Below, one piece after another: positions 8,050-15,166 of a DNA stretch of 37,459 nt. Both the position numbers and the translations under genes were made by a program. Each line of letters opens with the position of its first letter. Position 1 is the stretch's first letter. Origin of the DNA: JAIVGV01 sp035295985 (lineage in GTDB: Bacteria > Acidobacteriota > Blastocatellia > Pyrinomonadales > Pyrinomonadaceae); contig DATHBT010000073.1 of the NCBI GenBank assembly GCA_035295985.1, forward strand, positions 1 through 37,459, read 5' to 3'. The notes beneath the pieces are model-generated. The model was not told the DNA's origin. It did no database searches and was given only the letters and a program-made list of their open reading frames with translations.

Positions 8050-8463
8050 TCAAACATCGCGACTGAGCGGTGACAGAAGGTAATCAACAGCCCAGTTGAT
8101 TTTTTGAACCTGCCCGCTCAACGTCGGCGTCAGCCTCAAAGTTACACCCGTCATGCCGAATTTTTCAACTGGAACGAGATAGACTTCCCCGCTCTCCGGG
8201 TTCAGGACTGCAAAGATGTCGGCTAAGCCGTGGTAGCCCTGCTTGGTAGAGCCATTACCCGACTGGCTATAGCTATTAAAGAGCAAAGCCCCTCTGTTGA
8301 CCCTGCCGGTTTTACACTGCACGCGCAGCAGTCTTACCGAATCATCGATAATGAAGTCATACTTGTGCCCCGCCCCGAATGGCACAGACACCAAGTAGCC
8401 TGCCCCGACTAAGGCAGCCAGGATTTTAGCCTCCGTCAAGTTACCCTTTTCTCTGGTTTGCAT
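8050..8463 (-). CDS. PD-(D/E)XK endonuclease, I-Ssp6803I-like (group I intron-associated family)
   Basis: A 137-residue small nuclease. Active-site candidates are E11 in the first helix (GNLTEAKILAAL), D36 in HKYDFIIDD, and Q49/K51 in LLRVQCKTGR. This spacing and context match the PD-(D/E)XK homing endonuclease family represented by I-Ssp6803I, which is encoded in a cyanobacterial tRNA-fMet group I intron. Here no intron surrounds it. The gene is free-standing, ends 6 nt upstream of an intact tRNA-Gly and is transcribed in the same direction. Base composition is near 50 % GC, well below its neighbours, suggesting recent acquisition. The ATG at 8463 has no strong Shine-Dalgarno. It could be a homing enzyme, a relic, or a restriction-like nuclease; the family call is fairly firm and the role is inference. 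Confidence 0.8.
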   Translation of the reverse strand: MQTREKGNLTEAKILAALVGAGYLVSVPFGAGHKYDFIIDDSVRLLRVQCKTGRVNRGALLFNSYSQSGNGSTKQGYHGLADIFAVLNPESGEVYLVPVEKFGMTGVTLRLTPTLSGQVQKINWAVDYLLSPLSRDV

Positions 8464-8557
8464 AGCGCATTACCACTGCGCCCTACCTGAATAACTTGGC
8501 CTCGCCCTGTCGGCGGGCTGAAAGATAGCTAGTGCGCCGCGCGGCTGTCAAACGCGG

Positions 8558-9127
8558 CTACTCGGCGGGGACGTTCTCGCGGCCGTGGCGCAGGACGCGG
8601 GCCATCCAGAGCAGTTCTTTGAGGAACTTGTCGGCGCGGCGGTGGTAGGAGTCGTCCAGGAGCGCGCCCGTCTCGTCGAAGACTTTGCCGACGTTGGAGA
8701 AGTTCACGTCGAAGAAGGTGACGGCCATGCCCAGCTCGCGCACCACCTGCACGAGTTGTTCGACGACGCGCGCCCCGCCGAATGGGCCGGCCGAGACGCC
8801 GCACAGGCCGACGGCCTTGTGGATGTACTCCTTGAGGTTCGTGTCGAGCGCGTGCTTGAGAGAGCCGGGGTAGCCGTGGTTGTATTCGGGCGCGACGATG
8901 ACGTAGGCGTCCGCGCGCTCGCAGAGCTGGCTGAAGGCCGCATCCTTGATGCCGCCGTCCTCGTCGTTGACAGGGAAGTTCAACTCGCGCACGTCGACCA
9001 GCACGGTCTCGACGTTTTCCCGCTTTTGCAGCTCGCCGAGCATGAAGCGCGCGGCGTGCTCGCTGGCGCGCCCCTGCCGCGACGTGCCGAGGATGACGGG
9101 GATGAAGAGCGGGCGTTCAGCGGTCAC
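8558..9127 (-). CDS. NAD(P)H-dependent FMN reductase (flavodoxin-like fold)
   Basis: A 189-residue protein. The FMN phosphate loop GTSRQGR is at residues 14-20, and the characteristic segment PEYNHGYPGSLKHALD at 80-95 positions the flavin ring. These mark the NADPH-dependent FMN reductase family, which reduces flavins, quinones, azo dyes or metals in the cytosol; the true substrate cannot be read from sequence. The start is a GTG at 9127 that overlaps the upstream glucan phosphorylase stop (GTGA), with a GGGAAGGG Shine-Dalgarno inside that gene. Translation is therefore probably coupled, making it the last gene of the macrodomain-phosphorylase-reductase unit. Confidence 0.9.
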   Translation of the reverse strand: MTAERPLFIPVILGTSRQGRASEHAARFMLGELQKRENVETVLVDVRELNFPVNDEDGGIKDAAFSQLCERADAYVIVAPEYNHGYPGSLKHALDTNLKEYIHKAVGLCGVSAGPFGGARVVEQLVQVVRELGMAVTFFDVNFSNVGKVFDETGALLDDSYHRRADKFLKELLWMARVLRHGRENVPAE

Positions 9128-11325
9128 GACAAAATCCCTTCCCGGCTTCCGAGATAAATCTGGCGCGCGTAGTCCTGCACCATGCGGTCGCTGTTGAAGG
9201 TGGGCACAAGTGTTTCAATCGCCCGCTTCATCATCCGCACCCAGCCGCGGGGGACGCCGTGCTCGTCGCGCTCGTAGTAGAGCGGGACGACGCGCTCTTC
9301 GAGCAGGCGGTAGAGCGACTCGGCGTCCGCCTCGTCCTCGTCGCGCGACTCCCCGGCAATCGGGTGTCGGCCGACGGCCCAGCCGTTCGTGCCGTCGCGG
9401 CCGTCCGTGCCGTCGTAGCCTTCGAGCCACCAGCCGTCCAGGACCGAGAGGTTGAGGCCGCCGTTCATCGCCACCTTCTCGCCGCTCGTGCCGGAGGCTT
9501 CGAGCGGGCGGCGCGGGACGTTGAGCCACACGTCAACCGACTGGACGAGCTGGCGGGCGATCTCCTGATCGTAGTCCTGTATGAAGACGGCGCGCCGCGC
9601 CACGCGCGGGTCGTTCTTCCACGACTCCAACTGTTGCAGGATGAGCTTCGCGCCCTGATCCTGCGGGTGCGCCTTGCCGGCGAAGACGAACTGCACGGGC
9701 CGCTCCTCGTCCGTGATGAGCCGCATCAGCCGCTCCGTGTCAGTCAGGAGCAGGTCCCAACGCTTGTAGGCGGCGACGCGGCGGGCGAAGCCGACGGTCA
9801 GCGCGTTCGGGTCGAAGAGCGTGCGCGTGGCCTGCGCGCGCTCCAGCGGCTCGCCCTGTTGCAGGCGCTGGTGGAAGACGCGGTGGCGGACGAAGGCGAC
9901 GAGCCGCTGCTTGAGCAGCAGGTGCGCGCGCCACAACTCCTCGTCGGGGATGGCGCTCGCGCCGCCCGCCCAAAGCTCGGCGTCGCACTCGCGCTCCTGC
10001 CAGTCTTCGGCCACGTACTGCTCGTAGAGGTTGCGCAGGAGCGGCGCGACCCAGGTCGGCGCGTGGACGCCGTTGGTCACAGACGTGATCGGGACTTCGT
10101 CAACGCTCACGCCGGGGAAGGCTTCGCGCCACAGCTCGCGCGAGACCTCGCCGTGCCTGCGGCTGACGCCGTTCGTCGAGCGGCACATCTTCAGCGCCAG
10201 CGGCGTCAGCCCGAACAGCTCGCGCTCGTTGCCGCGCTCGACGCGGCCGAGATCGAAAAACTCTTCGTCCGAAAGGCCGAGCGAAGAGATGAATTCGCGG
10301 CCGAGGCAGTACTCGACCAGTTCTGGGATGAATTCGTCGTGGCCCGCGGCGACGGGCGTGTGCGTCGTGAAGACGCAGCGTGAGCGGACTTCGCCGGCGA
10401 CCTCCTGGAACGGTCGGCCGGCGGCGATCATTTCGCGTGCGAGTTCGAGCGTGAGGAAGGCCGAGTGGCCTTCGTTCAGGTGGTAGACGCGTGGGGTGAC
10501 GCCGAGCGCGCGAAGGAGCCGCACGCCGCCTATGCCGAGGACGATCTCCTGCACGCAGCGCGTCTCGCGGTCGCCGCCGTAGAGGTGGCCCGTAATCAGC
10601 CGGTCGGTCTCGCCGTTCTCCGGCAGGTTCGAGTCGAGCAGGTAGAGTTTTACGCGGCCGACCTCGGCCAGCCACGCGCGCAAGCTCACCGTGCGACCGC
10701 GAACCTCCATGCGCAGCCGCAGGGGTTCTCCCGTCTCCCGATCAGGCACGGGGCTGAGCGGCAGGTCTTCGGGATCGATCTTGCCGTAGTGCTCCTCCTG
10801 CAAGCCGTCCCGGCTGAGGCGCTGGCGGAAGTAGCCGTAGTGGTAGAGCAGCCCGACGGCGACGAGCGGCAGGCCGAGATCGCTCGCTGACTTCAGGTGA
10901 TCGCCGGCGAGTATGCCGAGGCCGCCCGAATAGAGCGGCAGCGAGTTGTGTACGCCGAACTCGGCGCAGAAGTAGGCGACCGGGTTCTCGTGCGTTATCT
11001 CGGGGACGTTCGAGCGCGCCCAGGTCTCCGTGCCGGCGTCCATGTAGCGATCGAACTTCGCGGCGAGGCCGCGCACGCGCTCCGTGTAGGCCGGCTCGGT
11101 CGCCATCCTTGAGAGGCGCAGCTCCGTCAGCTCGGAGAGCAGCAGGCGCGGGTTATTCTCGCAGTCCTCCCAGAGCTGCGGGTCGAGATCGCGGAAGACG
11201 CCGGGGCCGTCGGCCGCCCAGCTCCACCAGTAGTTTTCGGCCAGCCGCCCGAGCGCGGCCACGCTCTCGGGCAGTTTGCGATCCTCTGTCGTTTCTGCCT
11301 CGGTCAGCTCCATCGTCGTTTGCAT
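9124..11325 (-). CDS. Alpha-glucan (glycogen/maltodextrin) phosphorylase, GT35, short AGP type
   Basis: A 733-residue enzyme of the GT35 family that releases glucose-1-phosphate from glycogen or maltodextrin using PLP. Key segments are the N-terminal ENYWWSWAADGPGVFRDLDP, AYFCAEFGVHNSLPLYSGGLG and LAGDHLKSASDLGLPLVAVG, then VYHLNEGHSAFLTLEL, FTTHTPVAAGHDEF, ITSVTNGVHAPTWV, FARRVAAYKRWDLL and VPRRPLEASGTSGEK. K617 in SGEKVAMNGGLNLSVLDGWW is the expected PLP lysine. This belongs to the short bacterial/archaeal/plastid-like AGP group, not the longer E. coli GlgP group. The frame is open to 11760, but that extension is Arg-rich and overlaps the macrodomain gene in another frame. The ATG at 11325, with AAGGAA about 12 nt upstream, begins just before the conserved domain. 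It lies 26 bp after the macrodomain gene. Confidence 0.95.
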   Translation of the reverse strand: MQTTMELTEAETTEDRKLPESVAALGRLAENYWWSWAADGPGVFRDLDPQLWEDCENNPRLLLSELTELRLSRMATEPAYTERVRGLAAKFDRYMDAGTETWARSNVPEITHENPVAYFCAEFGVHNSLPLYSGGLGILAGDHLKSASDLGLPLVAVGLLYHYGYFRQRLSRDGLQEEHYGKIDPEDLPLSPVPDRETGEPLRLRMEVRGRTVSLRAWLAEVGRVKLYLLDSNLPENGETDRLITGHLYGGDRETRCVQEIVLGIGGVRLLRALGVTPRVYHLNEGHSAFLTLELAREMIAAGRPFQEVAGEVRSRCVFTTHTPVAAGHDEFIPELVEYCLGREFISSLGLSDEEFFDLGRVERGNERELFGLTPLALKMCRSTNGVSRRHGEVSRELWREAFPGVSVDEVPITSVTNGVHAPTWVAPLLRNLYEQYVAEDWQERECDAELWAGGASAIPDEELWRAHLLLKQRLVAFVRHRVFHQRLQQGEPLERAQATRTLFDPNALTVGFARRVAAYKRWDLLLTDTERLMRLITDEERPVQFVFAGKAHPQDQGAKLILQQLESWKNDPRVARRAVFIQDYDQEIARQLVQSVDVWLNVPRRPLEASGTSGEKVAMNGGLNLSVLDGWWLEGYDGTDGRDGTNGWAVGRHPIAGESRDEDEADAESLYRLLEERVVPLYYERDEHGVPRGWVRMMKRAIETLVPTFNSDRMVQDYARQIYLGSREGILS

Positions 11326-11351
11326 CAGGGGGAATGATTCCTTGGGTAAGA

Positions 11352-11927
11352 TTAGTCGAACTGCTGGCTGCGTATAAAAATCTCCGCGTCGCCGGGGGAG
11401 AAGAAGATCAGTCGAACTTCTTTCACGGCCGCCTGGCCTTCGCCCGTGGCCGCGCCGGAGTTTACTAAAAACTCCTTGATAACCCTGGAGGCGACGGCCG
11501 CGGCCTCCGGCTTCGGGTAGCCGTACACGCCTGTCGAGATGGCCGGGAAAGCGACGCTCGACAACCCGCGCGCGGCGGCCAGCGCGAGCGAGTTGCGGTA
11601 GCAGGCGGCGAGCAGTTCCGGCTCGCGCCCCGCGTGCTCGCCCCAGACGGGGCCGACCGTGTGGATGACGTAGCGCGCGGGCAGCAGGCCCGCCGTCGTG
11701 GCGACGGCCTCGCCCGCCGGAAGCCCGCCGGGGTAGCGCGTGCGCCGCAGCTCGCGACACTCTTCGAGGATCGCGGGGCCGCCCGCGCGGTGGATCGCGC
11801 CGTCCACGCCCCCGCCGCCGAGTAAGGACGAGTTGGCGGCGTTGACGACTGCGTCCACCTGCTCGCGCGTGATGTCGCCTACCGTGACGCGCACGCGGCC
11901 ATCTAGGAATTCTGCGGAGTGGGCCAT
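11352..11927 (-). CDS. Macrodomain protein (probable O-acetyl-ADP-ribose deacetylase / ADP-ribose hydrolase)
   Basis: A 191-residue single macrodomain. ADP-ribose-binding motifs are GDIT at residues 17-20, the loop VVNAANSSLLGGGGVDGAIH at 27-46 containing the catalytic Asn/Asp region of the MacroD type, VIHTVGPVW at 87-95, and the phosphate loop AISTGVYGYP at 129-138. MacroD-type enzymes remove O-acetyl-ADP-ribose or hydrolyse ADP-ribose from acidic residues; that activity is inferred from the NAAN and GGGGVDGAI loop. It is the first gene of a minus-strand unit with glucan phosphorylase and FMN reductase. There is no clear Shine-Dalgarno at 11927, but the domain begins immediately. Confidence 0.95.
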   Translation of the reverse strand: MAHSAEFLDGRVRVTVGDITREQVDAVVNAANSSLLGGGGVDGAIHRAGGPAILEECRELRRTRYPGGLPAGEAVATTAGLLPARYVIHTVGPVWGEHAGREPELLAACYRNSLALAAARGLSSVAFPAISTGVYGYPKPEAAAVASRVIKEFLVNSGAATGEGQAAVKEVRLIFFSPGDAEIFIRSQQFD

Positions 11928-12012
11928 TGAGCGCGGGTGCAGACCGCGTACCGTTTCGGTCGGGCCATGCAGTCTAGCACCTGCGGACGCGCGCGAAAAG
12001 TTGGGAGAAACT

Positions 12013-12160
12013 TTAGTGGTGTCCTAATTTGTTTGTCCTCTGTGCCCCCTCTGTGCTCTCCATGCCTCCGTGGTGAGTGGGGGTGATCAGCACTCACCAC
12101 GGAGACACAGAGGACGCGGAGGGGGCACGGAGTAAAGCCGAAATCAGGACACTACTGAAA
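12013..12160. repeat. Long imperfect palindrome, CACAGAGG/CTCCGTGGTGAG family (inside-out topology)
   Basis: Arms of about 68 bp meet at a short loop near 12080-12090. The innermost perfect stem is CTCCGTGGTGAGTG at 12066-12079 with CACTCACCACGGAG at 12091-12104. Further out GTGCCCCCT pairs with AGGGGGCAC, and the outermost GTGTCCT-ATTT pairs with AAAT-AGGACAC. The arms consist of irregular 8-10 base units (CACAGAGG, CGCGGAGG, CACGGAG). A related element lies at 20061-20154. It occupies the gap upstream of the macrodomain gene. Confidence 0.85.
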
Positions 12161-12173
12161 CTTTTGAGAGGGA

Positions 12174-12533
12174 TCAATCAGGATCGGGTGTGTCGTCGCC
12201 TTCGCCGCCGCGCGGCTCGACCGTGATCTCGTCGAACATGTCGTGGCGGCGCAGGGCTTCGGCGACCTGTCGGGCCTTGTGCCCGGTGAGCGGGTGTTCG
12301 GGGTCTGTGCTGGCGATCTCGAAGACGCCGTCGTCGATCATCACGACGCCGAGCGAGCCGAGGACGACGCCGGGCGCGACCTCCATCTCGCCGAGGTTGT
12401 GGATGCGGAAGCTGCCCGTCTCCTCGACCCACTCCTCGATGAAAGGGTCGCGCAAGGCGTGCCCGGCCTCCGACTCCGTGAGGTAAGCGCCCTCGACGAC
12501 AAGGCAGTACTCGATTCCGCCGTCTTTCTTCAT
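12174..12533 (-). CDS. Hypothetical protein, about 119 aa
   Basis: A small soluble acidic protein with mixed alpha/beta pattern (IEYCLVVEGAYLTESEAGHA, then MEVAPGVVLGSLGVVMIDDGVFEI) and a charged, unstructured C-terminus (GGEGDDTPDPD). No family is recognised. The frame is open to a GTG at 12596 (140 residues). I prefer the ATG at 12533 because the leader is Arg/Gly-rich, but neither start has a convincing Shine-Dalgarno. It stands alone between the palindrome at 12.1 kb and the terminator hairpin at 12.67 kb. Amino-acid composition is protein-like, so it is probably real. Confidence 0.62.
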   Translation of the reverse strand: MKKDGGIEYCLVVEGAYLTESEAGHALRDPFIEEWVEETGSFRIHNLGEMEVAPGVVLGSLGVVMIDDGVFEIASTDPEHPLTGHKARQVAEALRRHDMFDEITVEPRGGEGDDTPDPD

Positions 12534-12663
12534 CGCCCGAAAACGCGAGACCTCAAAATACTCGCGGCCCGTCCCGCGTGTTGCACCGCCTCGCACGCGC
12601 GCACTCTAAAACCAAACGGGCCGGGGGGCAAGAGTGAAGTTTGAGGGCAGACGGGAAAAGTTT

Positions 12664-12702
12664 AAGGGGAAGGGGCTGCCCGGCAGGCAGCCCCTTCCCC
12701 TT
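12664..12702. terminator. Perfect 17-bp hairpin, terminator of the VWA-like gene
   Basis: Arms at 12664-12680 and 12686-12702 are perfectly complementary with a five-base loop. Read on the minus strand, the stem ends in CTT and is followed by AAACTTTT. On the plus strand it is followed by TTCCGTTTT. It lies 26 bp after the VWA-like stop. Confidence 0.8.
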
Positions 12703-12728
12703 TTCCGTTTTGCCGTTCCTTTCGGCTT

Positions 12729-13463
12729 TTAGTAAGCCGTCTCGCCGCGGCCGTTCAGTGCGCGGCCCAGGCGCTCGAAGTAGGCGTCGAAGGTGACGAA
12801 GTCCGTGCCCTGGAAGAAGGCCCGGCCGCCGGTCTCGCGCGTCAGGCGCGCGAGCGCGCTCTGGCCGTAGCTCGCCGCCAGGCGGTTGAAGCCGGAGAGT
12901 CCGACCGCCGGGGCGTAGAACGAATAGACGGTCACGTCGCGCTTGTTCGCCTCGCGGATGGCGCGCTCCATGTCGATGCTGTTGATGACCGTGGAGGCGT
13001 CGAAGCCGCGCGAGACGTCGAGGCCGTCGGAGACGAGCAGCACGACGCGGCGGTTGCGGCCCGACTCGTCGAACTTACGCAAAGCCTCGACCACCTCGAC
13101 GTACGGGTTGTACGGCGCGGAGGCGGCCGTGCCGCGCGGGACGCGCAGCGAGCGGGCGGCGGCTTCCAGATCGTCCGTGAACTGCTGGCGCACCTGGAGC
13201 GTCCCCGCGGTCAGGTAGCCGACCATCACGCGCGAGCCTGCGGGCAGCCGGCGGATGAAGTCGCGCGTCACGCCAAGTTCGTTGCCGACGCGCGAGACCA
13301 GGTCGTCCTGCACGAGCACGGCCAGATCGACCGGCTCCTGCACGCGCGCCGACGCGCGGCGCTCGGCCGACTCGTTCGCCGCGGCGCTCGTGGGCGCGGT
13401 AAAAGTCGCGGCGGCGACGAGAGCGAAGGCCGCGAAGAAGTTAAAAAGTTTCCTGAAAGTCAT
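12729..13463 (-). CDS. Secreted VWA-like domain protein lacking a canonical MIDAS motif
   Basis: A 244-residue protein with a signal peptide at residues 1-29 (cleavage near TSAAANES) and a von Willebrand factor A-like fold over the rest. Pattern evidence is VDLAVLVQDDLVSRV for the first strand, then AGSRVMVGYLTAGTLQVRQ, VVEALRKF, RNRRVVLLVSDGLD and KRDVTVYSFYAPAV. The usual DxSxS metal site is replaced by VQDDLVSRV, while the later SDG aspartate is kept, so metal-dependent ligand binding may be altered or lost. VWFA-related proteins of this type are frequent in Acidobacteriota; that is general knowledge, not shown here. The ATG at 13463 has AGAGGTG about 10 nt upstream; the frame is open to 13517, but without a signal-peptide-like leader. 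Role unknown. Confidence 0.8.
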   Translation of the reverse strand: MTFRKLFNFFAAFALVAAATFTAPTSAAANESAERRASARVQEPVDLAVLVQDDLVSRVGNELGVTRDFIRRLPAGSRVMVGYLTAGTLQVRQQFTDDLEAAARSLRVPRGTAASAPYNPYVEVVEALRKFDESGRNRRVVLLVSDGLDVSRGFDASTVINSIDMERAIREANKRDVTVYSFYAPAVGLSGFNRLAASYGQSALARLTRETGGRAFFQGTDFVTFDAYFERLGRALNGRGETAY

Positions 13464-13747
13464 CTTACTCAGCACCTCTTGTTCAGACGCTTCGACCCGT
13501 CGGGCGGCCCGCAACATTGCCGTTAAAAATTGGCCCCGAGCTAAACAAAAACGCGCAGGCCCACCAAAAGCTGCCGCGCGCCGACCGCCCCGGCCGAAGC
13601 CTTCTCGGGCGTCTATTTTGATGCGCGGCAGGGCCGATAGGTGGTCTTCGAGACGGGGCGAGGTGGGCGGGGAGCGGAGGAGGGAAAGAAGGCGTCACGC
13701 GCGCTTGCGGAAGTTGCGGCGCACGTCATGCCTTCATGTTTTAGCAG

Positions 13748-14161
13748 TCACCCCTGCTTCTGGTGTAGGGAGCAGACGCCCGTGTCGTCGCAGGGCGGCG
13801 GGATGCCGAAGATGCTGTAGCGGCGCTTGGCTACCTGCCTGTAAAGCGCCGGGCCGAGCTTCGTAAACGGCCAGACGGAGAGCAGACCGGTCAGCCAGCG
13901 CCAGCGCGGGAGCACGCGCAGGACTTCGACCCAGGCCCAGTAGCCCCTGTGCCAACTGCCGTCGGGCAGCCGGACGTACATCTCTTCTGCCAGTTGGCGG
14001 GGCGTGTGCGGCGCGGCGCGTGCGAGCGCCTCGGGGTCGTGGTAGTCGAGCCAGACGAGCCTGCGGTCACGGTCGAACGGCTCGACGCGCGCGCGCGACC
14101 ACTGGCACAGCGGGCACCGCCCGTCCGTGTAAACCTCGATCTGGCCCGCGCTGCCCGTCAT
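13748..14161 (-). CDS. DCC-family (DUF393) thiol-disulfide oxidoreductase-like protein
   Basis: A 137-residue thioredoxin-like protein with the family signature VYTDGRCPLCQWSR. C16 and C19 form the CxxC pair that follows the Asp-Gly. Downstream segments LVWLDYHDPEAL, YVRLPDGSWHRGYWAW and VLPRWRWLTGLLSVWPF are also typical of DUF393. The family is predicted to act as thiol-disulfide oxidoreductases, but its substrates are mostly unknown. It is the third gene of an operon behind the SPFH protein and the 52-residue membrane protein, 12 bp after the latter. A second Cys pair near the C-terminus (PPCDDTGVCSL) is also present. Confidence 0.88.
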   Translation of the reverse strand: MTGSAGQIEVYTDGRCPLCQWSRARVEPFDRDRRLVWLDYHDPEALARAAPHTPRQLAEEMYVRLPDGSWHRGYWAWVEVLRVLPRWRWLTGLLSVWPFTKLGPALYRQVAKRRYSIFGIPPPCDDTGVCSLHQKQG

Positions 14162-14173
14162 ACGCCCGGCGCG

Positions 14174-14332
14174 TCACCGGTCGTCGTCGGTGATCGAGCG
14201 CGGCGGGCGCTCGGCGAAGCTGTAGTTCTCGCCGACCTGCCGGCGCAGGTCGCGGTAGCCGACGGCGAGCGCGGCGATGATCCCGATCTGCAACAGCTCG
14301 ACGACGGCCCAGAGGAAGACTAAGAATCTCAC
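14174..14332 (-). CDS. 52-residue single-pass membrane protein between SPFH and DCC genes
   Basis: A short minus-strand frame from GTG at 14332 to TGA at 14174-14176 encodes 52 residues. Residues 2-25 form one hydrophobic helix (RFLVFLWAVVELLQIGIIAA continuing to residue 25). A polar tail follows, with RDLRRQVGENYSFAERPP and a run of Asp at the end. A near-perfect Shine-Dalgarno (GGAGGTGA) overlaps the SPFH stop codon and lies 6 nt before the GTG. Its position, 6 bp after the SPFH stop and 12 bp before the DCC start, argues strongly that it is translated. No family is recognised. It may be a small partner of the SPFH protein; this is inference from position only. Confidence 0.8.
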   Translation of the reverse strand: MRFLVFLWAVVELLQIGIIAALAVGYRDLRRQVGENYSFAERPPRSITDDDR

Positions 14333-14338
14333 CTCAAA

Positions 14339-15166
14339 TCACCTCCCCGTCGGAATCTGTAACGACGTGTTCGGCGTGCCGTACATGATCGTGAGCGGCC
14401 CGTTGTGGTTCTTGATGCCGTCGGCGCGGGCGCGCTCGATTTCGAGTTGCAGTTCAAGCCGCTTGATGTCGAGGAGCGCCGGGTTGGCGTAGGTCTGCGC
14501 CTCGATCTGCTTGGTCTGCGCGGCGATCTTGGCGGCTTCGAGCTTGGCCTCCTCGGCCTGCTTCTGCTTCTCGTTCGCCACGACCTCGGAGGCCGCCGCC
14601 TCGATGCGGTCGTCCAGAAAGTCGGGGTTGCCGATCTGGACGGACTCCAACACCTGGTGGAGCTGCTGCGAGAGCTGCGGCCGTAAGGATTCGACGATGC
14701 GCTTCTGTATCTCCTCCTGGTTCGCGTAGATTTCGTAGGCCGGATATTCGGAGAAGGCGTTGCGCGCCTCGGTCTGCACCAGCCCGTGGACGATCTCGTT
14801 GCGCCGCTCGTGGCGCTCGCGCTCCGAGAAGCCGTACTTGCGGACGTAACTCTCGATGTTCGCCGGGTCGGTGTGGGCCGTCACCGCGATCTCGACGTTC
14901 AGCGCGGCGTTGTCCTTGCTAGTCACGCGCACCGGGGTCTTCTCCGTGAACGAGCGGATGTTGACCTCGTGGGCCGCGCGACCCGGCGCGAGCGTGGTGA
15001 ACCAGCCGTCCTCGGGGCGGCGCACCTCCTCGATGCGGCCGAAGTAGGTGACGACCTTGACCGTGCCCTCCTGCGCGTAGTTGATGTTGGCGAAGACGAC
15101 GGTCGCGCCGATGAGCGCGACGACGACGAGCAGCGCCGTGCCGCCGATCATGAACTTACCAGACAT
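14339..15166 (-). CDS. SPFH/Band 7 (prohibitin/HflC-like) membrane protein
   Basis: From ATG at 15166 this is a 275-residue protein. Residues 5-27 form an N-terminal transmembrane helix. Residues about 28-200 are an SPFH domain (EGTVKVVTYFGRI, DGWFTTLAPGRAAHEVNIRS, VTSKDNAALNVEIAVTAHTD). Residues 195-245 are a Lys/Glu/Ala-rich coiled coil. SPFH proteins assemble as ring-like scaffolds on the membrane and often work with small membrane partners. GGAAGGAG lies 8 nt before the ATG at 15166, which is much better than the open-frame start at 15241, where TATTAT is close upstream and no Shine-Dalgarno is seen. It is the first gene of the SPFH, 52-residue and DCC operon. Confidence 0.9.
   Translation of the reverse strand: MSGKFMIGGTALLVVVALIGATVVFANINYAQEGTVKVVTYFGRIEEVRRPEDGWFTTLAPGRAAHEVNIRSFTEKTPVRVTSKDNAALNVEIAVTAHTDPANIESYVRKYGFSERERHERRNEIVHGLVQTEARNAFSEYPAYEIYANQEEIQKRIVESLRPQLSQQLHQVLESVQIGNPDFLDDRIEAAASEVVANEKQKQAEEAKLEAAKIAAQTKQIEAQTYANPALLDIKRLELQLEIERARADGIKNHNGPLTIMYGTPNTSLQIPTGR

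Noticed and set aside
11326..11760. N-terminal extension of the glucan phosphorylase
   Set aside because: Arg/Gly-rich sequence out of frame with the macrodomain gene on the same strand; the family start is at 11325.
13483..13698. 71-residue minus-strand frame upstream of the VWA-like gene
   Set aside because: Pro/Arg-rich, no Shine-Dalgarno, no recognisable pattern; the 13464-13747 gap holds nothing I can support.
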